A DNA stretch of 64,000 bases from Symbiodinium natans (GCA_905221605.1 CAJNDS010002464.1:36001-100000), one strand, 5' to 3'. Shown: positions 9,259 through 17,950, numbered from the stretch's first letter. The notes: generated by a model from the sequence alone, not told the origin. Program-made: numbers and translations.

Positions 9259-9391
9259 TATTAATATTACTTAGATTATTTAATGCTTCTTGATGTTTTT
9301 TACTTCTCAAATGTAATGGTTTATTCTTTTTGTTATGAACAGTGCCACAGACATCACAAGAGATTTTTACACTTGTTATTTCATCATACCT
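9230..9391 (-). pseudogene. Zinc-finger tail of GIY-YIG protein, out of frame
   Basis: In the frame next to the GIY-YIG ORF an open stretch encodes KISCDVCGTVHNKKNKPLHL followed by RSKKHQEAL, a CxxC...H...H finger like the tails of the other two GIY-YIG proteins here. The frame switch coincides with an A8 run at 9391-9398. The stop is at 9230. Confidence 0.7.
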
Positions 9392-9833
9392 TTTTTTTAT
9401 TCTTAATGTTTATTTCTTCTCTCTTGCTGTCGTAGTATACTTTGTTCTTTTCGTTGAGACTTTTCCTATTGTTTTCTCTATAAATCTGCTTTTGAGGATA
9501 ATATCGCTCCTTGAACTCTTTACAATATTCACTCATAGTCCTACCTGCCACTTGACTGTTCAAAGTTCCTAAATCCCTTATATATTTGCCTTCAATTGCT
9601 CTCAACTGTTCTATGTTTTCACAAGGGCATTCTTTTATTAATTCAATCCTGAAATGTTCTACTCCTATTTCGCTCATCTTCTGGTATAACTTTATATGGC
9701 TGTCTCTCTTGCTTCTCATACTAGTTCTATGTTCTGCCATTCTTTTGGATAAAGGTTGGCATGTAGAACATATATAAATATCATCGGTAATGTCATTAAC
9801 AATTTGATAAATCTTTGCTTTATCGTATCCCAT
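9384..9833 (-). CDS. GIY-YIG endonuclease, cut short by frameshift
   Basis: 149 residues. The GIY-YIG core is KIYQIVNDITDDIYICSTC, with the usual YIG degraded to YIC. It is followed by LSKRMAEHR (catalytic Arg and His region), CPCENIEQLRAIEGKYI (catalytic Glu) and LNSQVAGRT. The rest is a Lys/Tyr-rich linker. It is most similar to the GIY-YIG protein at 16248 (shared LxKR, CPCE and GTLNSQxAGRT). Such nucleases behave as homing or self-mobilising enzymes. Loss of the finger by frameshift and the YIC change suggest decay. Confidence 0.85.
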   Translation of the reverse strand: MGYDKAKIYQIVNDITDDIYICSTCQPLSKRMAEHRTSMRSKRDSHIKLYQKMSEIGVEHFRIELIKECPCENIEQLRAIEGKYIRDLGTLNSQVAGRTMSEYCKEFKERYYPQKQIYRENNRKSLNEKNKVYYDSKREEINIKNKKKV

Positions 9834-9871
9834 CTTCGGATATATACTGTTTAATACTGTTATTTCCTTAA

Positions 9872-10516
9872 TTATGTTTCAAACTGTTCCATAAATTCTT
9901 CTCGTGTTAAGGGTAAATTACCTGCCTTGTTATGAACATTAGCAATATCAGCATAACTATGATTATCAAGCGGGTTTAAAGAACTTCTGTTTAAGTTAAT
10001 TGTGGCATTATCAAACATACTAACAACATCACCAGCCTTTCGTATTCTTAGGTTTGTTCCTGTATCTTCTGGTCTTTGACTTGAAACAAAAGGAGACCCG
10101 TAACTACGACTTCTGAAAATATTACCATAATCATTATTTATTTGTTGTCCTACCGCTGAACCTAAACTATGACTAATAATATCAGTAATTCCTGTGAGTT
10201 TCTTACCATCAACCTCTATAGTTCCGTCTTCAATAAATTTATCAACGTCTTTGTATCTTTTTGTTTGTTGTGTCTGATACAATGGTAATTTTAAGTCATC
10301 ATATACATCTCTACCGCTTTTCGTTCCAGCTATGTATAAAATAGAACCATTTTGATAAATACCTTCGGGATTTTCATAAGCAAGTCTTAATCCTTGCGTA
10401 TCGGTTAAAAATGTTTCATTGTCAGTTAATTCGTCTCTAACTTCATTATGTAATTTACTTCTTGTGTTAGGTGCTTCGTATGGTATTCCTTCATTTCTTC
10501 GCTTATGTTTGTGCAT
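9872..10516 (-). CDS. Class 3-type lipase (alpha/beta hydrolase)
   Basis: 214 residues. The nucleophile elbow is SHSLGSA with the serine at residue 117. It is followed by a YGSPFV strand, an aspartate in KAGDVVSMFD (163) and a histidine in DNHSYAD (186), giving a complete Ser-Asp-His triad in the order expected for class 3 lipases. Lipases of this sort are known in some PLVs and may help in membrane penetration or release. It sits divergently from the penton gene, inside the capsid gene cluster. Confidence 0.8.
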   Translation of the reverse strand: MHKHKRRNEGIPYEAPNTRSKLHNEVRDELTDNETFLTDTQGLRLAYENPEGIYQNGSILYIAGTKSGRDVYDDLKLPLYQTQQTKRYKDVDKFIEDGTIEVDGKKLTGITDIISHSLGSAVGQQINNDYGNIFRSRSYGSPFVSSQRPEDTGTNLRIRKAGDVVSMFDNATINLNRSSLNPLDNHSYADIANVHNKAGNLPLTREEFMEQFET

Positions 10517-10558
10517 GAGGAAAAAAACTTATAAAATTATTTTGTCAGTTAATTAATA

Positions 10559-11395
10559 ATGCTCAAGTTCAAAAAGGTATATATTGACAGTTCATATAAA
10601 GTCAGTGGCACACCATCAAATTTTACAATTGACTTACCTGAAACTGTTCAGTTAGAGGATAATATGCTATGTCAAATACACGAGGTAAGCATTCCTCATT
10701 CTTGGTACTCAATAAACAACACAAACAATAATATTTATTGGAGACATCAAGTTATTCCACCAGGTGTAATAGCAGGTATTACTTATCGTAAAGTAACCAT
10801 CCCTGAAGGTAACTATACAGCAGTTGATTTAGCACAAACAATACAAATAGCAATCAATTTATTGGTTGATACAGGGGACAGACCTAATACATATTCTTTA
10901 AGTTACAACACATCAACTAATAAGTTTACAATCAGTTCTAATTACTCAACTGTTATTTTTGTTCTTCTGACTGATGGAGAAGTAGCTCCGTTAGCAGGTT
11001 CATTTTCAGACCCTGTAAATACCAACAGTCTCAACTCTATGAATAGAGTTATAGGTAACACAACACCAGCAACTGACGCTTATACTAATGTAGCACCTTA
11101 TACAACTAATTTTGTAGACCTCACTCCTGTAAAAAATATATACATACATTGTAATGAAATAAGTAACTATAATCAACTAACAGTAGCGGGTAATTCAAGC
11201 ATAGTTAAGAAAGTTCCAGTTAATGTTCCTTATTTAGGTATTATTAACGATAATGAATTAAGTTCGGTGGATTATATAGACTGTTCTAACAAACTGCTTC
11301 GTAGAACGAATTGGAGACTGACAGACCATTTAAATCAAGTAATAGATTTAAATAATGTGGATATAAGTTTTACAATAACATTTTTCAGAGGGTGA
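10559..11395 (+). CDS. Minor capsid (penton) protein, single jelly-roll
   Basis: 278 residues. The N-terminal part contains IDSSYKVSGTPSNFTIDLPE, the motif VSIPHSWYSINNTNNNIYW and IPEGNYTAVDLAQTIQ; the C-terminal part has LRRTNWRLTDHLNQ and VDISFTITFFRG. This order and these motifs are typical of PLV/Polinton/virophage penton proteins that fill the capsid vertices. Intact, AT-rich leader, divergent from the lipase gene. Confidence 0.88.
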   Translation: MLKFKKVYIDSSYKVSGTPSNFTIDLPETVQLEDNMLCQIHEVSIPHSWYSINNTNNNIYWRHQVIPPGVIAGITYRKVTIPEGNYTAVDLAQTIQIAINLLVDTGDRPNTYSLSYNTSTNKFTISSNYSTVIFVLLTDGEVAPLAGSFSDPVNTNSLNSMNRVIGNTTPATDAYTNVAPYTTNFVDLTPVKNIYIHCNEISNYNQLTVAGNSSIVKKVPVNVPYLGIINDNELSSVDYIDCSNKLLRRTNWRLTDHLNQVIDLNNVDISFTITFFRG

Positions 11396-11416
11396 AAAGA
11401 TATATAAAGATGAAAA

Positions 11417-12073
11417 ATGATATATTATATTATGGAAAATAAGTATATGAAGGGTAAGATTTATAAACTTGTTGATGTAGGATATAACAAATGCTACATA
11501 GGTTCTACAATTGAAAATCTTTCAAATAGAATAGCAAAACACCGCTATTCTTATAAAATGTGGTGCTCTGGTAAACCTATTATTAAATGCACGGTCTTTG
11601 ATATGTTTGAAGAATTCGGCATTGACAATATTAAAATTGAAGAGATTGAAAAATACCCCTGTAAAGATAAAGCAGAGTTAGAAGCACGAGAGGGTTTTTT
11701 CATAAAGAATAGTGACTGTGTAAATAAAACAATTGTGGGGAGAACCAAAAAACAATGGGAGGAAGACAATAAGGATCACATCAAGCAGAACAAACAAAAT
11801 TATTACCAACAAAACAAAGATGCTTTATGTGAGAGCACGAGACAGTATTATCACAACAACTGTGAAAAAATAAAACTCACTTTTATTTGTGAATGTGGTG
11901 GTAGCGTAACAGTAGGACATAAGACAAGACACCGAAAAACATTAAAGCATCAAAACTATATAAATCACACCAACAAGAACCAACAAATTGTTCTTAAATT
12001 TATCTATATTATTTCTATTTTCATAATAAATAGAAAAAATATAGAATATATTATATATGTCAGCAGAACATGA
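11417..12073 (+). CDS. GIY-YIG endonuclease with C-terminal zinc finger
   Basis: Likely start is Met6 at 11432 (MENKYMKGKIYKL). The GIY-YIG motif is intact (KIYKLVDVGYNKCYIGST), with NRIAKHR and the catalytic Glu in ELEAREGFF, then VGRTKKQWEED and a Gln/Asn-rich linker. The tail FICECGGSVTVGHKTRHRKT is a CxC...H...H finger. The last residues overlap the next gene by a few bases. Probable homing-type nuclease. Confidence 0.85.
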   Translation: MIYYIMENKYMKGKIYKLVDVGYNKCYIGSTIENLSNRIAKHRYSYKMWCSGKPIIKCTVFDMFEEFGIDNIKIEEIEKYPCKDKAELEAREGFFIKNSDCVNKTIVGRTKKQWEEDNKDHIKQNKQNYYQQNKDALCESTRQYYHNNCEKIKLTFICECGGSVTVGHKTRHRKTLKHQNYINHTNKNQQIVLKFIYIISIFIINRKNIEYIIYVSRT

Positions 12074-12611
12074 GGAGGTAATTGAAGAAGAGCCCAACAA
12101 TAATACAGAAGAAGTCCCTGAACCAGTCGTTGAAACAAAAACCGAAGAAGTCAAACAAGAACCACCCAAGGACGAACAAAATGAAGCACCTAAGGAAGAA
12201 GAAGAACAATTCAAAAACAAAACCGACAGGATGAAAAACAAAAAAGTCAAATGTGAAGGATGTCAAGCAGAGATGACACTAAAAACATTAAGGTATTCTC
12301 ATAAATGTAATGGCAAAACAGAGGACAACCCAATTAAACCAAAGCCAAAGCCAAGAGCTGTAGCAGTTAAACCTATTGAAAACCAAGTAATAAAAACAAT
12401 CCCACCAACAAGAGTTAAAGAACCAGCCGTTCAATATTCAGAGCCCATTGAAGTTAAAACAAAATCTAAACCAGCCGTAATGAAAGAACCTGAACCACCA
12501 AAACAATTAACAGCAAGAGAATTATTAGAAGCATCTTATAACGAAATAAGAAAAGCAAAGAGAGAGGAACATATACAAAAAATCAACAGCTTTAAACCTA
12601 AAATGTTTTAA
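12057..12611 (+). CDS. Acidic/proline-rich protein with small zinc finger
   Basis: 184 residues. The first 60 are very rich in Glu and Pro and likely disordered. A short finger follows at residues 65-84 (KCEGCQAEMTLKTLRYSHKC), then a Lys/Pro-rich middle and a helical C-terminus (ARELLEASYNEIRKAKREEH). The finger resembles the tails of the GIY-YIG proteins. The role may be a virion or DNA-binding protein; not recognised. Confidence 0.6.
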   Translation: MSAEHEEVIEEEPNNNTEEVPEPVVETKTEEVKQEPPKDEQNEAPKEEEEQFKNKTDRMKNKKVKCEGCQAEMTLKTLRYSHKCNGKTEDNPIKPKPKPRAVAVKPIENQVIKTIPPTRVKEPAVQYSEPIEVKTKSKPAVMKEPEPPKQLTARELLEASYNEIRKAKREEHIQKINSFKPKMF

Positions 12612-12637
12612 TTATATTTAATAATAATAATCTATTA

Positions 12638-12650
12638 TTAAATATAATAT
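12638..12650 (+). promoter_or_regulatory. TTAAATATAATAT motif before gene at 12649
   Basis: The motif runs directly into the start codon. This implies an extremely short leader if it is a promoter, or an initiator-like element. Confidence 0.4.
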
Positions 12651-12975
12651 GAGTATGTTTAAGAGTAAACCAGAGATGAGGCGTATGCCGATGGTTAGTC
12701 AGACGTATGACATAGATGATACAATCGGTGTGGCTTCACGCCAAAAATATTTAGAGGATGTAAAATTAAGAATAGAGGAAGCAGAAAACAGAGGTAAAAA
12801 TGTAAGATTAAGAAACGATTGGGTACAGCATCAAAAGAAAAGTTTATATCAAGGTGAATTAGATGATATAAACAGACAGTTAGAGCGTCCAATGATGCCA
12901 GTTAGAACAAAGGAGGAACTAAGGAAGCGTCAAGATGAACTTAAAACAATCATGAAAGAAATAATTTACATCTAA
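12649..12975 (+). CDS. Hypothetical helical protein, 108 residues
   Basis: Charged, mostly helical protein with Met-rich start (MSMFKSKPEMRRMPM) and two coiled-coil-like stretches (YLEDVKLRIEEAENRGKNV; ELRKRQDELKTIMKEI). It is in line with the genes on both sides, with 13 bases to the next start. Possibly a structural or scaffold protein from its position in the late block. Confidence 0.55.
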   Translation: MSMFKSKPEMRRMPMVSQTYDIDDTIGVASRQKYLEDVKLRIEEAENRGKNVRLRNDWVQHQKKSLYQGELDDINRQLERPMMPVRTKEELRKRQDELKTIMKEIIYI

Positions 12976-12976
12976 C

Positions 12977-12990
12977 TTTAAATATAATAT
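12977..12990 (+). promoter_or_regulatory. TTTAAATATAATAT motif before gene at 12989
   Basis: Second direct copy of the motif, again touching the ATG. Confidence 0.4.
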
Positions 12991-14011
12991 GATTCAAACA
13001 TTAAAATCAGAATTGAAATTAAGACCTACGTATGATGAATTGGTTGGTATGATTGAAGCACAAGGAGACCCTAACCGCCCATCAATAGAACAAGTAATTG
13101 ACAGAAAAGCAACATTATTTAGAAACAATCAGTTCGGAAGTCAATTTGATAATCTTGATTTTTTAGGATTGAAGAAGCAAGAAGAAGACAGAGCAAGGGA
13201 TAATTTAAGACAGGCACAAGTAAGAAAGGCAGGGATAGACGCAGGGACATCAACAGGGATGGTGGACCTTAGAGCACAAGGTTTTGAAACACCTTCTGAA
13301 GTGTACGCGATGGATGATGAAGAAGACAATGTTATGTTAAGTGAAGATATTGCCAGAATAAGGGCTGAAATGGAACGCAGTAGACAGAGACAACAACAAG
13401 CACAACAAGCAACGTCATCAACAGCAAGAAGTGATTTAGATGAAGCACATAGACAACAATTGCCTACTGGTATCCCTATCGGTCAACCTTCGGGTGTTGA
13501 TTTAAGTCAACCTGCTAGCAGTTCTCAACCAGCAACCATACCAGCACAGCTAGTAGAGAGTTCAGACGAGGAACTTATACCAGCCGATGATACAAGTGGA
13601 GAAACAAGACCTTTTCAAAGAGCCATTCAATACTGGAACAATGACATTGACGAAATGAGACAAAAACAAAATGTTACCTATGAGGATTTGATGTTTCAAC
13701 TTCATGCAAGAGGACAATTGTCTGAAGCCATTCAAGAAAAGGTAGAAGACCTACCAGATGATGACAGTAGAAAAATATATCTTCTGAGAATTATTGAAAA
13801 ACTTATAGGTTCTGGTGGTGAAGATAACGAGTGGCAGGTAGCAGTAAATCAGGAATTATTCAAAAAGAGATTAAAAGACTGGCAAGAAATGAGAAAACCG
13901 AAACAAGGAGTTGTTAAAAGTTTTCTAGCAAGTGCAGGTTCTGCTGTTGCTGAAGCAGGAAAACAAGCACTTATCGCAGGTGCACAAAATGCGATAATGA
14001 GTTTAATATAA
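12989..14011 (+). CDS. Hypothetical virion-type protein, 340 residues
   Basis: The N-terminal segment LKLRPTYDELVGMIE recurs in the next protein as LRLKPTYEKME, hinting at a common binding motif. The middle (residues 130-200) is Gln/Ser/Pro-rich and disordered. The C-terminal half is helical and ends in an Ala/Gly-rich amphipathic stretch (SFLASAGSAVAEAGKQALIA), as in membrane-active or capsid-lining proteins. Function not recognised; lies in the same operon-like run as its neighbours. Confidence 0.6.
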   Translation: MIQTLKSELKLRPTYDELVGMIEAQGDPNRPSIEQVIDRKATLFRNNQFGSQFDNLDFLGLKKQEEDRARDNLRQAQVRKAGIDAGTSTGMVDLRAQGFETPSEVYAMDDEEDNVMLSEDIARIRAEMERSRQRQQQAQQATSSTARSDLDEAHRQQLPTGIPIGQPSGVDLSQPASSSQPATIPAQLVESSDEELIPADDTSGETRPFQRAIQYWNNDIDEMRQKQNVTYEDLMFQLHARGQLSEAIQEKVEDLPDDDSRKIYLLRIIEKLIGSGGEDNEWQVAVNQELFKKRLKDWQEMRKPKQGVVKSFLASAGSAVAEAGKQALIAGAQNAIMSLI

Positions 14012-14031
14012 TAATATAAGTATAAGTATAC

Positions 14032-14790
14032 ATGTTAAGATTGAAACCCACTTATGAAAAAATGGAGAGAGAGGCAAAAACAAGACGATTAAAAATGTTA
14101 CCAGAAAGGGAAAGAAGAACACAGCAAGGTATATTATTAGATGATGTCAATTTTGATGATTTTGATTTAGATAATTATGATAAGAAGATGATAATAATGA
14201 ATGAGAACCCAGATAAGGGAACACAAACAGATATGTTCTTTAATTCTTCATCTTCTTCTTCATCTAGTAAAAGCTCCGATAAATCTGAAATGGAACAAAT
14301 AGAACAGTTGAAGGAAGAATTAAGTAATATATCAAGCAAACCAAGTAGTGAAGCAGAACAAGAACAAGAACAACCGGAAAAACAGAAATCATTGTTAAGA
14401 AGAATGTTAGATAGTATGTTTGATATTGATGGAGGTAGTGTTCCATCTTCTAGAATAAGTAGTGCATCTGAGGATAATCAACCAGTAGAAACAAAGAAAA
14501 GCAACACACCGCCAGTATTCAGTTCGTCATCATCGTCGCGAAGCTCACGAGGCTCTGACGAGCGACCAGTATTACTACCAGTTGAAACACAACCCACGCC
14601 ACCAATTAGTTTACACTCATCACCACCAATTAGTATACATTCATCGCCACCAGTAAGTGTACGAAGTTCTCGTTCCAATACAATAGAATATGTACCTAGC
14701 TCTAGTTCAAGTTCTAGCAATAGGACAGTGCAATATCTAAGCTCAGGGAGTTCTTCACGTAGAACATCCCATGTGTCAATAAGTTCATAA
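14032..14790 (+). CDS. Serine-rich low-complexity protein, 252 residues
   Basis: Begins with the LRLKPTYEKME motif shared with the upstream gene, followed by an acidic stretch (FDDFDLDNYD). Several poly-Ser tracts and a repeated SLHSSPPISIHSSPPVSV unit at about residues 195-215 follow. Nearly all of the C-terminal half should be disordered. Near 14536-14564 the Ser/Arg codons turn GC-rich, unlike the surroundings. Confidence 0.6.
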   Translation: MLRLKPTYEKMEREAKTRRLKMLPERERRTQQGILLDDVNFDDFDLDNYDKKMIIMNENPDKGTQTDMFFNSSSSSSSSKSSDKSEMEQIEQLKEELSNISSKPSSEAEQEQEQPEKQKSLLRRMLDSMFDIDGGSVPSSRISSASEDNQPVETKKSNTPPVFSSSSSSRSSRGSDERPVLLPVETQPTPPISLHSSPPISIHSSPPVSVRSSRSNTIEYVPSSSSSSSNRTVQYLSSGSSSRRTSHVSISS

Positions 14791-14803
14791 TAACATTGAA
14801 TAA

Positions 14804-15235
14804 ATGAATATTTACTTTAAAGATTTTTGGGTTCAAAAAACAAAAATACTTAAAGAAATATTCACATTTATAATTAAAATGAGTAGCTATTTTGTTGGTA
14901 ATGATGGAATACAAACTCAAATAAGTTCAGATTTGTTTGATGTTATGTGGAACAGCATAGAAGAAAATGAAGAACAGGAAGTAAAATCACAAAAGGACAA
15001 AAAGAAAGAACATAATGATAGACTAAATAAACTAAACAGGGAAAACGGTTATTTTAAGAAATATTTCAAAGAAAATGATAAATCTTTTGAGTGTGATAGA
15101 TGTGGATGTATTATTAGTAGTTCAACTAACAAGTCAAAGCATATGAAAACAAATAAATGTAAAATGCTATATAAAGAAAGACAAGAAAGAGAGATGGAAG
15201 ACAAAATAATAAGGAAAATATTGTATGGTAATTAA
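14804..15235 (+). CDS. Zinc-finger protein with GIY-YIG-type tail finger
   Basis: Likely start is Met26 at 14879 (MSSYFVGNDG), preceded by AT-rich sequence. A charged helix is followed by the finger FECDRCGCIISSSTNKSKHM with KTNKC after it. This matches the tail of the GIY-YIG protein at 16248 (NRHMKTDKC). It appears to be a stand-alone version of that finger and may bind DNA. Confidence 0.6.
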   Translation: MNIYFKDFWVQKTKILKEIFTFIIKMSSYFVGNDGIQTQISSDLFDVMWNSIEENEEQEVKSQKDKKKEHNDRLNKLNRENGYFKKYFKENDKSFECDRCGCIISSSTNKSKHMKTNKCKMLYKERQEREMEDKIIRKILYGN

Positions 15236-15280
15236 AAAAAAAAACATAATTAATATTAATTTTTCTACTTAATATTAATT

Positions 15281-16216
15281 ATGAGTAAAGAACAGGATGA
15301 AATTCTGGAGAAAATATACTATGACCTTGAACGTGGTTATGGTTCTGTTCGTAATCTTTATGAAGAAGCAAATAAAGATGGTGCAGGTGTTAGTTTAAAC
15401 TATGTGAAGGACTGGGTTAAAAAACAAACAATTAATCAAAGAAGAAATTATAAAAAGTATAACAGTTATTCAGCACCATATGCTAGGGCAGTTTATCAGT
15501 TGGACATTATGGACATGGTAAGCTTAATGAAGGACACAGACACTTTTAAGGAAGGGTATAAAAGGTATGCTTTATTATGCATTGACATTTTTAGTAAGAA
15601 GATGCACATTGTACCCATGCAAAACAGAGACGGTGAAACGGTGTTTGATGCATATATGGAATGCTTTAAGGTTTTAGGATATCCAGAGTCAATTTATACT
15701 GATGATGACGGTGCTTTTAATTATAAAAAGTTACAAGACTGGTTGAAGGGCGAGGGTATAAATCATGTAGTAACTTTGACACATGCTAACGTAGCAGAGA
15801 GAGCCATCAGGACGATAAAAAAGATGATTGGAGACAGAGCATTAGTGACTAAGGGTGCGTGGACAATTTTACTAAAACCAGTGCTTGATAAGTACAATAA
15901 AACCATGAAACACTCAACAACGGAAATGACACCGAACGAGGCACACAAAGATGAAAACGTTGTAAACGTCAAAGCTAATTCAGTATTGAAAGAAAAATAT
16001 TTAAGAAAATATCCTAAAGTTGACGTTGGTGATAAGGTTAGAATATTTGTAAAAGGAAAAGGTAACTACAGCAGTCGCAAAGAATCTCGTAACCAGTGGA
16101 GCGAACAAACACACACGGTTCAGGAAATAGGTAGAGACCTTCAACTTAACAAGCATTATATCCTAGAAGGTAAATCTAAAAAATACAATAGACATGAAAT
16201 ATTATTGATAGATTAG
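15281..16216 (+). CDS. Retroviral-type (rve, DDE) integrase
   Basis: 311 residues. An N-terminal helical part (1-60) precedes the catalytic core. The first Asp is in YQLDIMDM (75), the second in IYTDDDGAF (141/142), and the Glu in HANVAERAIRTIKK (173), a complete DDE triad. The C-terminal part (DVGDKVRIFVKGKG to the end) resembles an SH3/chromodomain-like tail. Inserts the element into host DNA, as in Polintons. Intact, preceded by AT-rich leader. Confidence 0.93.
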   Translation: MSKEQDEILEKIYYDLERGYGSVRNLYEEANKDGAGVSLNYVKDWVKKQTINQRRNYKKYNSYSAPYARAVYQLDIMDMVSLMKDTDTFKEGYKRYALLCIDIFSKKMHIVPMQNRDGETVFDAYMECFKVLGYPESIYTDDDGAFNYKKLQDWLKGEGINHVVTLTHANVAERAIRTIKKMIGDRALVTKGAWTILLKPVLDKYNKTMKHSTTEMTPNEAHKDENVVNVKANSVLKEKYLRKYPKVDVGDKVRIFVKGKGNYSSRKESRNQWSEQTHTVQEIGRDLQLNKHYILEGKSKKYNRHEILLID

Positions 16217-16247
16217 GGCTTAAAGAGAAAGGGAACTATAATATATT

Positions 16248-16982
16248 ATGGACGAAGAAAACCATATGAAACCGAATAAATACCATCAAGGCAAAATCTG
16301 TGCCATAAGAAATAATAAAGATGATGACGTTTATATTGGGAGCACGACCCAGCAACTAAGTAAAAGATTTAATGACCATAAAAAGAACCTTTTAACGAGT
16401 AAATGCGAGAACTATAGGATATATCAAAAAATGCGTGAGTTAGGTGAGAACAGTTTTTATGTGGAACTTGTTGAAAACTGTCCATGTGAAACAAAAGAAG
16501 AGTTAAGAAGAAGAGAAGGACAAGTAATTAGAGAACAGGGGACATTAAATTCACAAATAGCGGGGAGAACAAACAAAGAATATTATGATGACAATGTAGA
16601 AACATTGAGGCAAAATAAGCGAGAATATCATCAGAATAACAAAGATAAAATAACGCAGTATCAAGAAAACAACAAAGAATACATTAAGGAAAGGGCTCAG
16701 AAGTATTATGAAAAGAATAAAGAACATTTAAATGAAGTATCGCGAGAATATCGTAAAGCAAATCCTGAATACTTTAGACAAAAGAAAGTTGAATATAGAG
16801 AAAAACATAAAGGAGCAATTCGCCAAAGAGCGATGGAAAAGAAAGAATGCCCAAACTGTGGTGTATTTGTTAGGAAAGGTGGAATGAATAGACATATGAA
16901 AACTGATAAATGTAAAACATGTACAAAGGAAATAACAGAGAACACCACATTTGCAACACTTTATAGAATTATGCATCAATAA
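16248..16982 (+). CDS. GIY-YIG endonuclease with zinc-finger tail
   Basis: 244 residues. The N-terminal catalytic domain has KICAIRNNKDDDVYIGSTTQ, LSKRFNDHKK, CPCETKEELRRREGQVI (catalytic Glu) and GTLNSQIAGRTNKEY. The linker is built of about 13-residue repeats rich in Asn, Lys and Glu (YHQNNKDKITQYQENNKEY). The tail is CPNCGVFVRKGGMNRHMKTD followed by KC. Adjacent to the integrase and in the same direction. This is the best preserved of the three. Confidence 0.88.
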   Translation: MDEENHMKPNKYHQGKICAIRNNKDDDVYIGSTTQQLSKRFNDHKKNLLTSKCENYRIYQKMRELGENSFYVELVENCPCETKEELRRREGQVIREQGTLNSQIAGRTNKEYYDDNVETLRQNKREYHQNNKDKITQYQENNKEYIKERAQKYYEKNKEHLNEVSREYRKANPEYFRQKKVEYREKHKGAIRQRAMEKKECPNCGVFVRKGGMNRHMKTDKCKTCTKEITENTTFATLYRIMHQ

Positions 16983-17010
16983 TCAAACTGAACCAACCAT
17001 AATATTATTA

Positions 17011-17024
17011 TTAAATATAATATA
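17011..17024 (+). promoter_or_regulatory. TTAAATATAATATA motif upstream of 17084
   Basis: Fourth copy of the motif, about 60 bases before the start of the last viral gene. Confidence 0.35.
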
Positions 17025-17083
17025 ATGGTTGAACGATCCTAAAAGTACTTAAAGACAAAACGCCTTAGTATATTAAGTGAAAT

Positions 17084-17461
17084 ATGGATTATACAAATCT
17101 GAACTCATATAAGATCCAAATGAAGTATATCAAGAAGATATATGAAATTAAATTAATTGAAGTAGATTATTCAAATAAAATTAAGGAGTTATGTAAGTTG
17201 CTTAAAGTTTATGAAAGTGTCTTTGACGAAGAAGATGTCTTGAATGTTAGGCGTGATATATCTATTTTAGAAGGTAAGATTGAGGAAGATAAACAATTAA
17301 TTAAAAAATATTCAGAACTGATTGAGAATATTGAAATACTATGTCAGAATGGAGGAGACAAGGAAGCTAAATATCTAGATAAAAAACCTAAACATGCTGT
17401 CAAATGGATTAATATTAGTATTCAACAAATAGAAGAAGATTACAATGATTTATTAAAATAA
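17084..17461 (+). CDS. Hypothetical helical protein, 125 residues
   Basis: Lys/Glu/Ile-rich, all-helical protein with coiled-coil character (ISILEGKIEEDKQLIKKYSE). It is the last compact AT-rich gene before sequence composition changes. No family recognised. Confidence 0.5.
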   Translation: MDYTNLNSYKIQMKYIKKIYEIKLIEVDYSNKIKELCKLLKVYESVFDEEDVLNVRRDISILEGKIEEDKQLIKKYSELIENIEILCQNGGDKEAKYLDKKPKHAVKWINISIQQIEEDYNDLLK

Positions 17462-17950
17462 CAATGGCAACTATAATATAATATTATGTTAAATTATATT
17501 ATATTATCGTTGAACAACAACAAAACCCCAGAAAAGCCCAAACTCCGAACAATTCCCGAACCAATATTTACCATATGATGTTATAATCTATGAACCACGG
17601 AAGAATACCGAAACAAGAAGTGGAAAATAACGAATGAGGAGACAAGAAACAAAATGTAAGGAAAAGTAATATGTGTAGAAATGGAAACGTGAGAGGTGGA
17701 GCAAATACTTAAATGAGATGTACCGGAACTGAGGCTAAGCAGAAAACAGAGGAGATGAGCAAAAAGTGAGCAAGAATGAGAAAACGAACGAGATGAGATG
17801 AACTGAAAAACGTGAAAGGGTAAGACAACAGGGGTGAGAAAGTCAATGACCCTAGAAGTGAAAACGAAACAGGTGCAACGAATGGAGAAAAGTTAGGATG
17901 CAATGAGAAAAAACAAAGAATGAAAGAGGCGGGGCAACCCTAAACCCATT
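17462..17950. other. Right boundary zone of the viral element
   Basis: No gene is seen. An AT-rich inverted repeat (AATATAATAT...ATATTATATT) lies at about 17475-17507. Then comes a purine-rich stretch without heptamers (17560-17930), followed by the first CCCTAAAC and a poly-C run at 17984-17996. The element probably ends here. Terminal repeats cannot be tested because the left end is outside the window. Confidence 0.45.
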
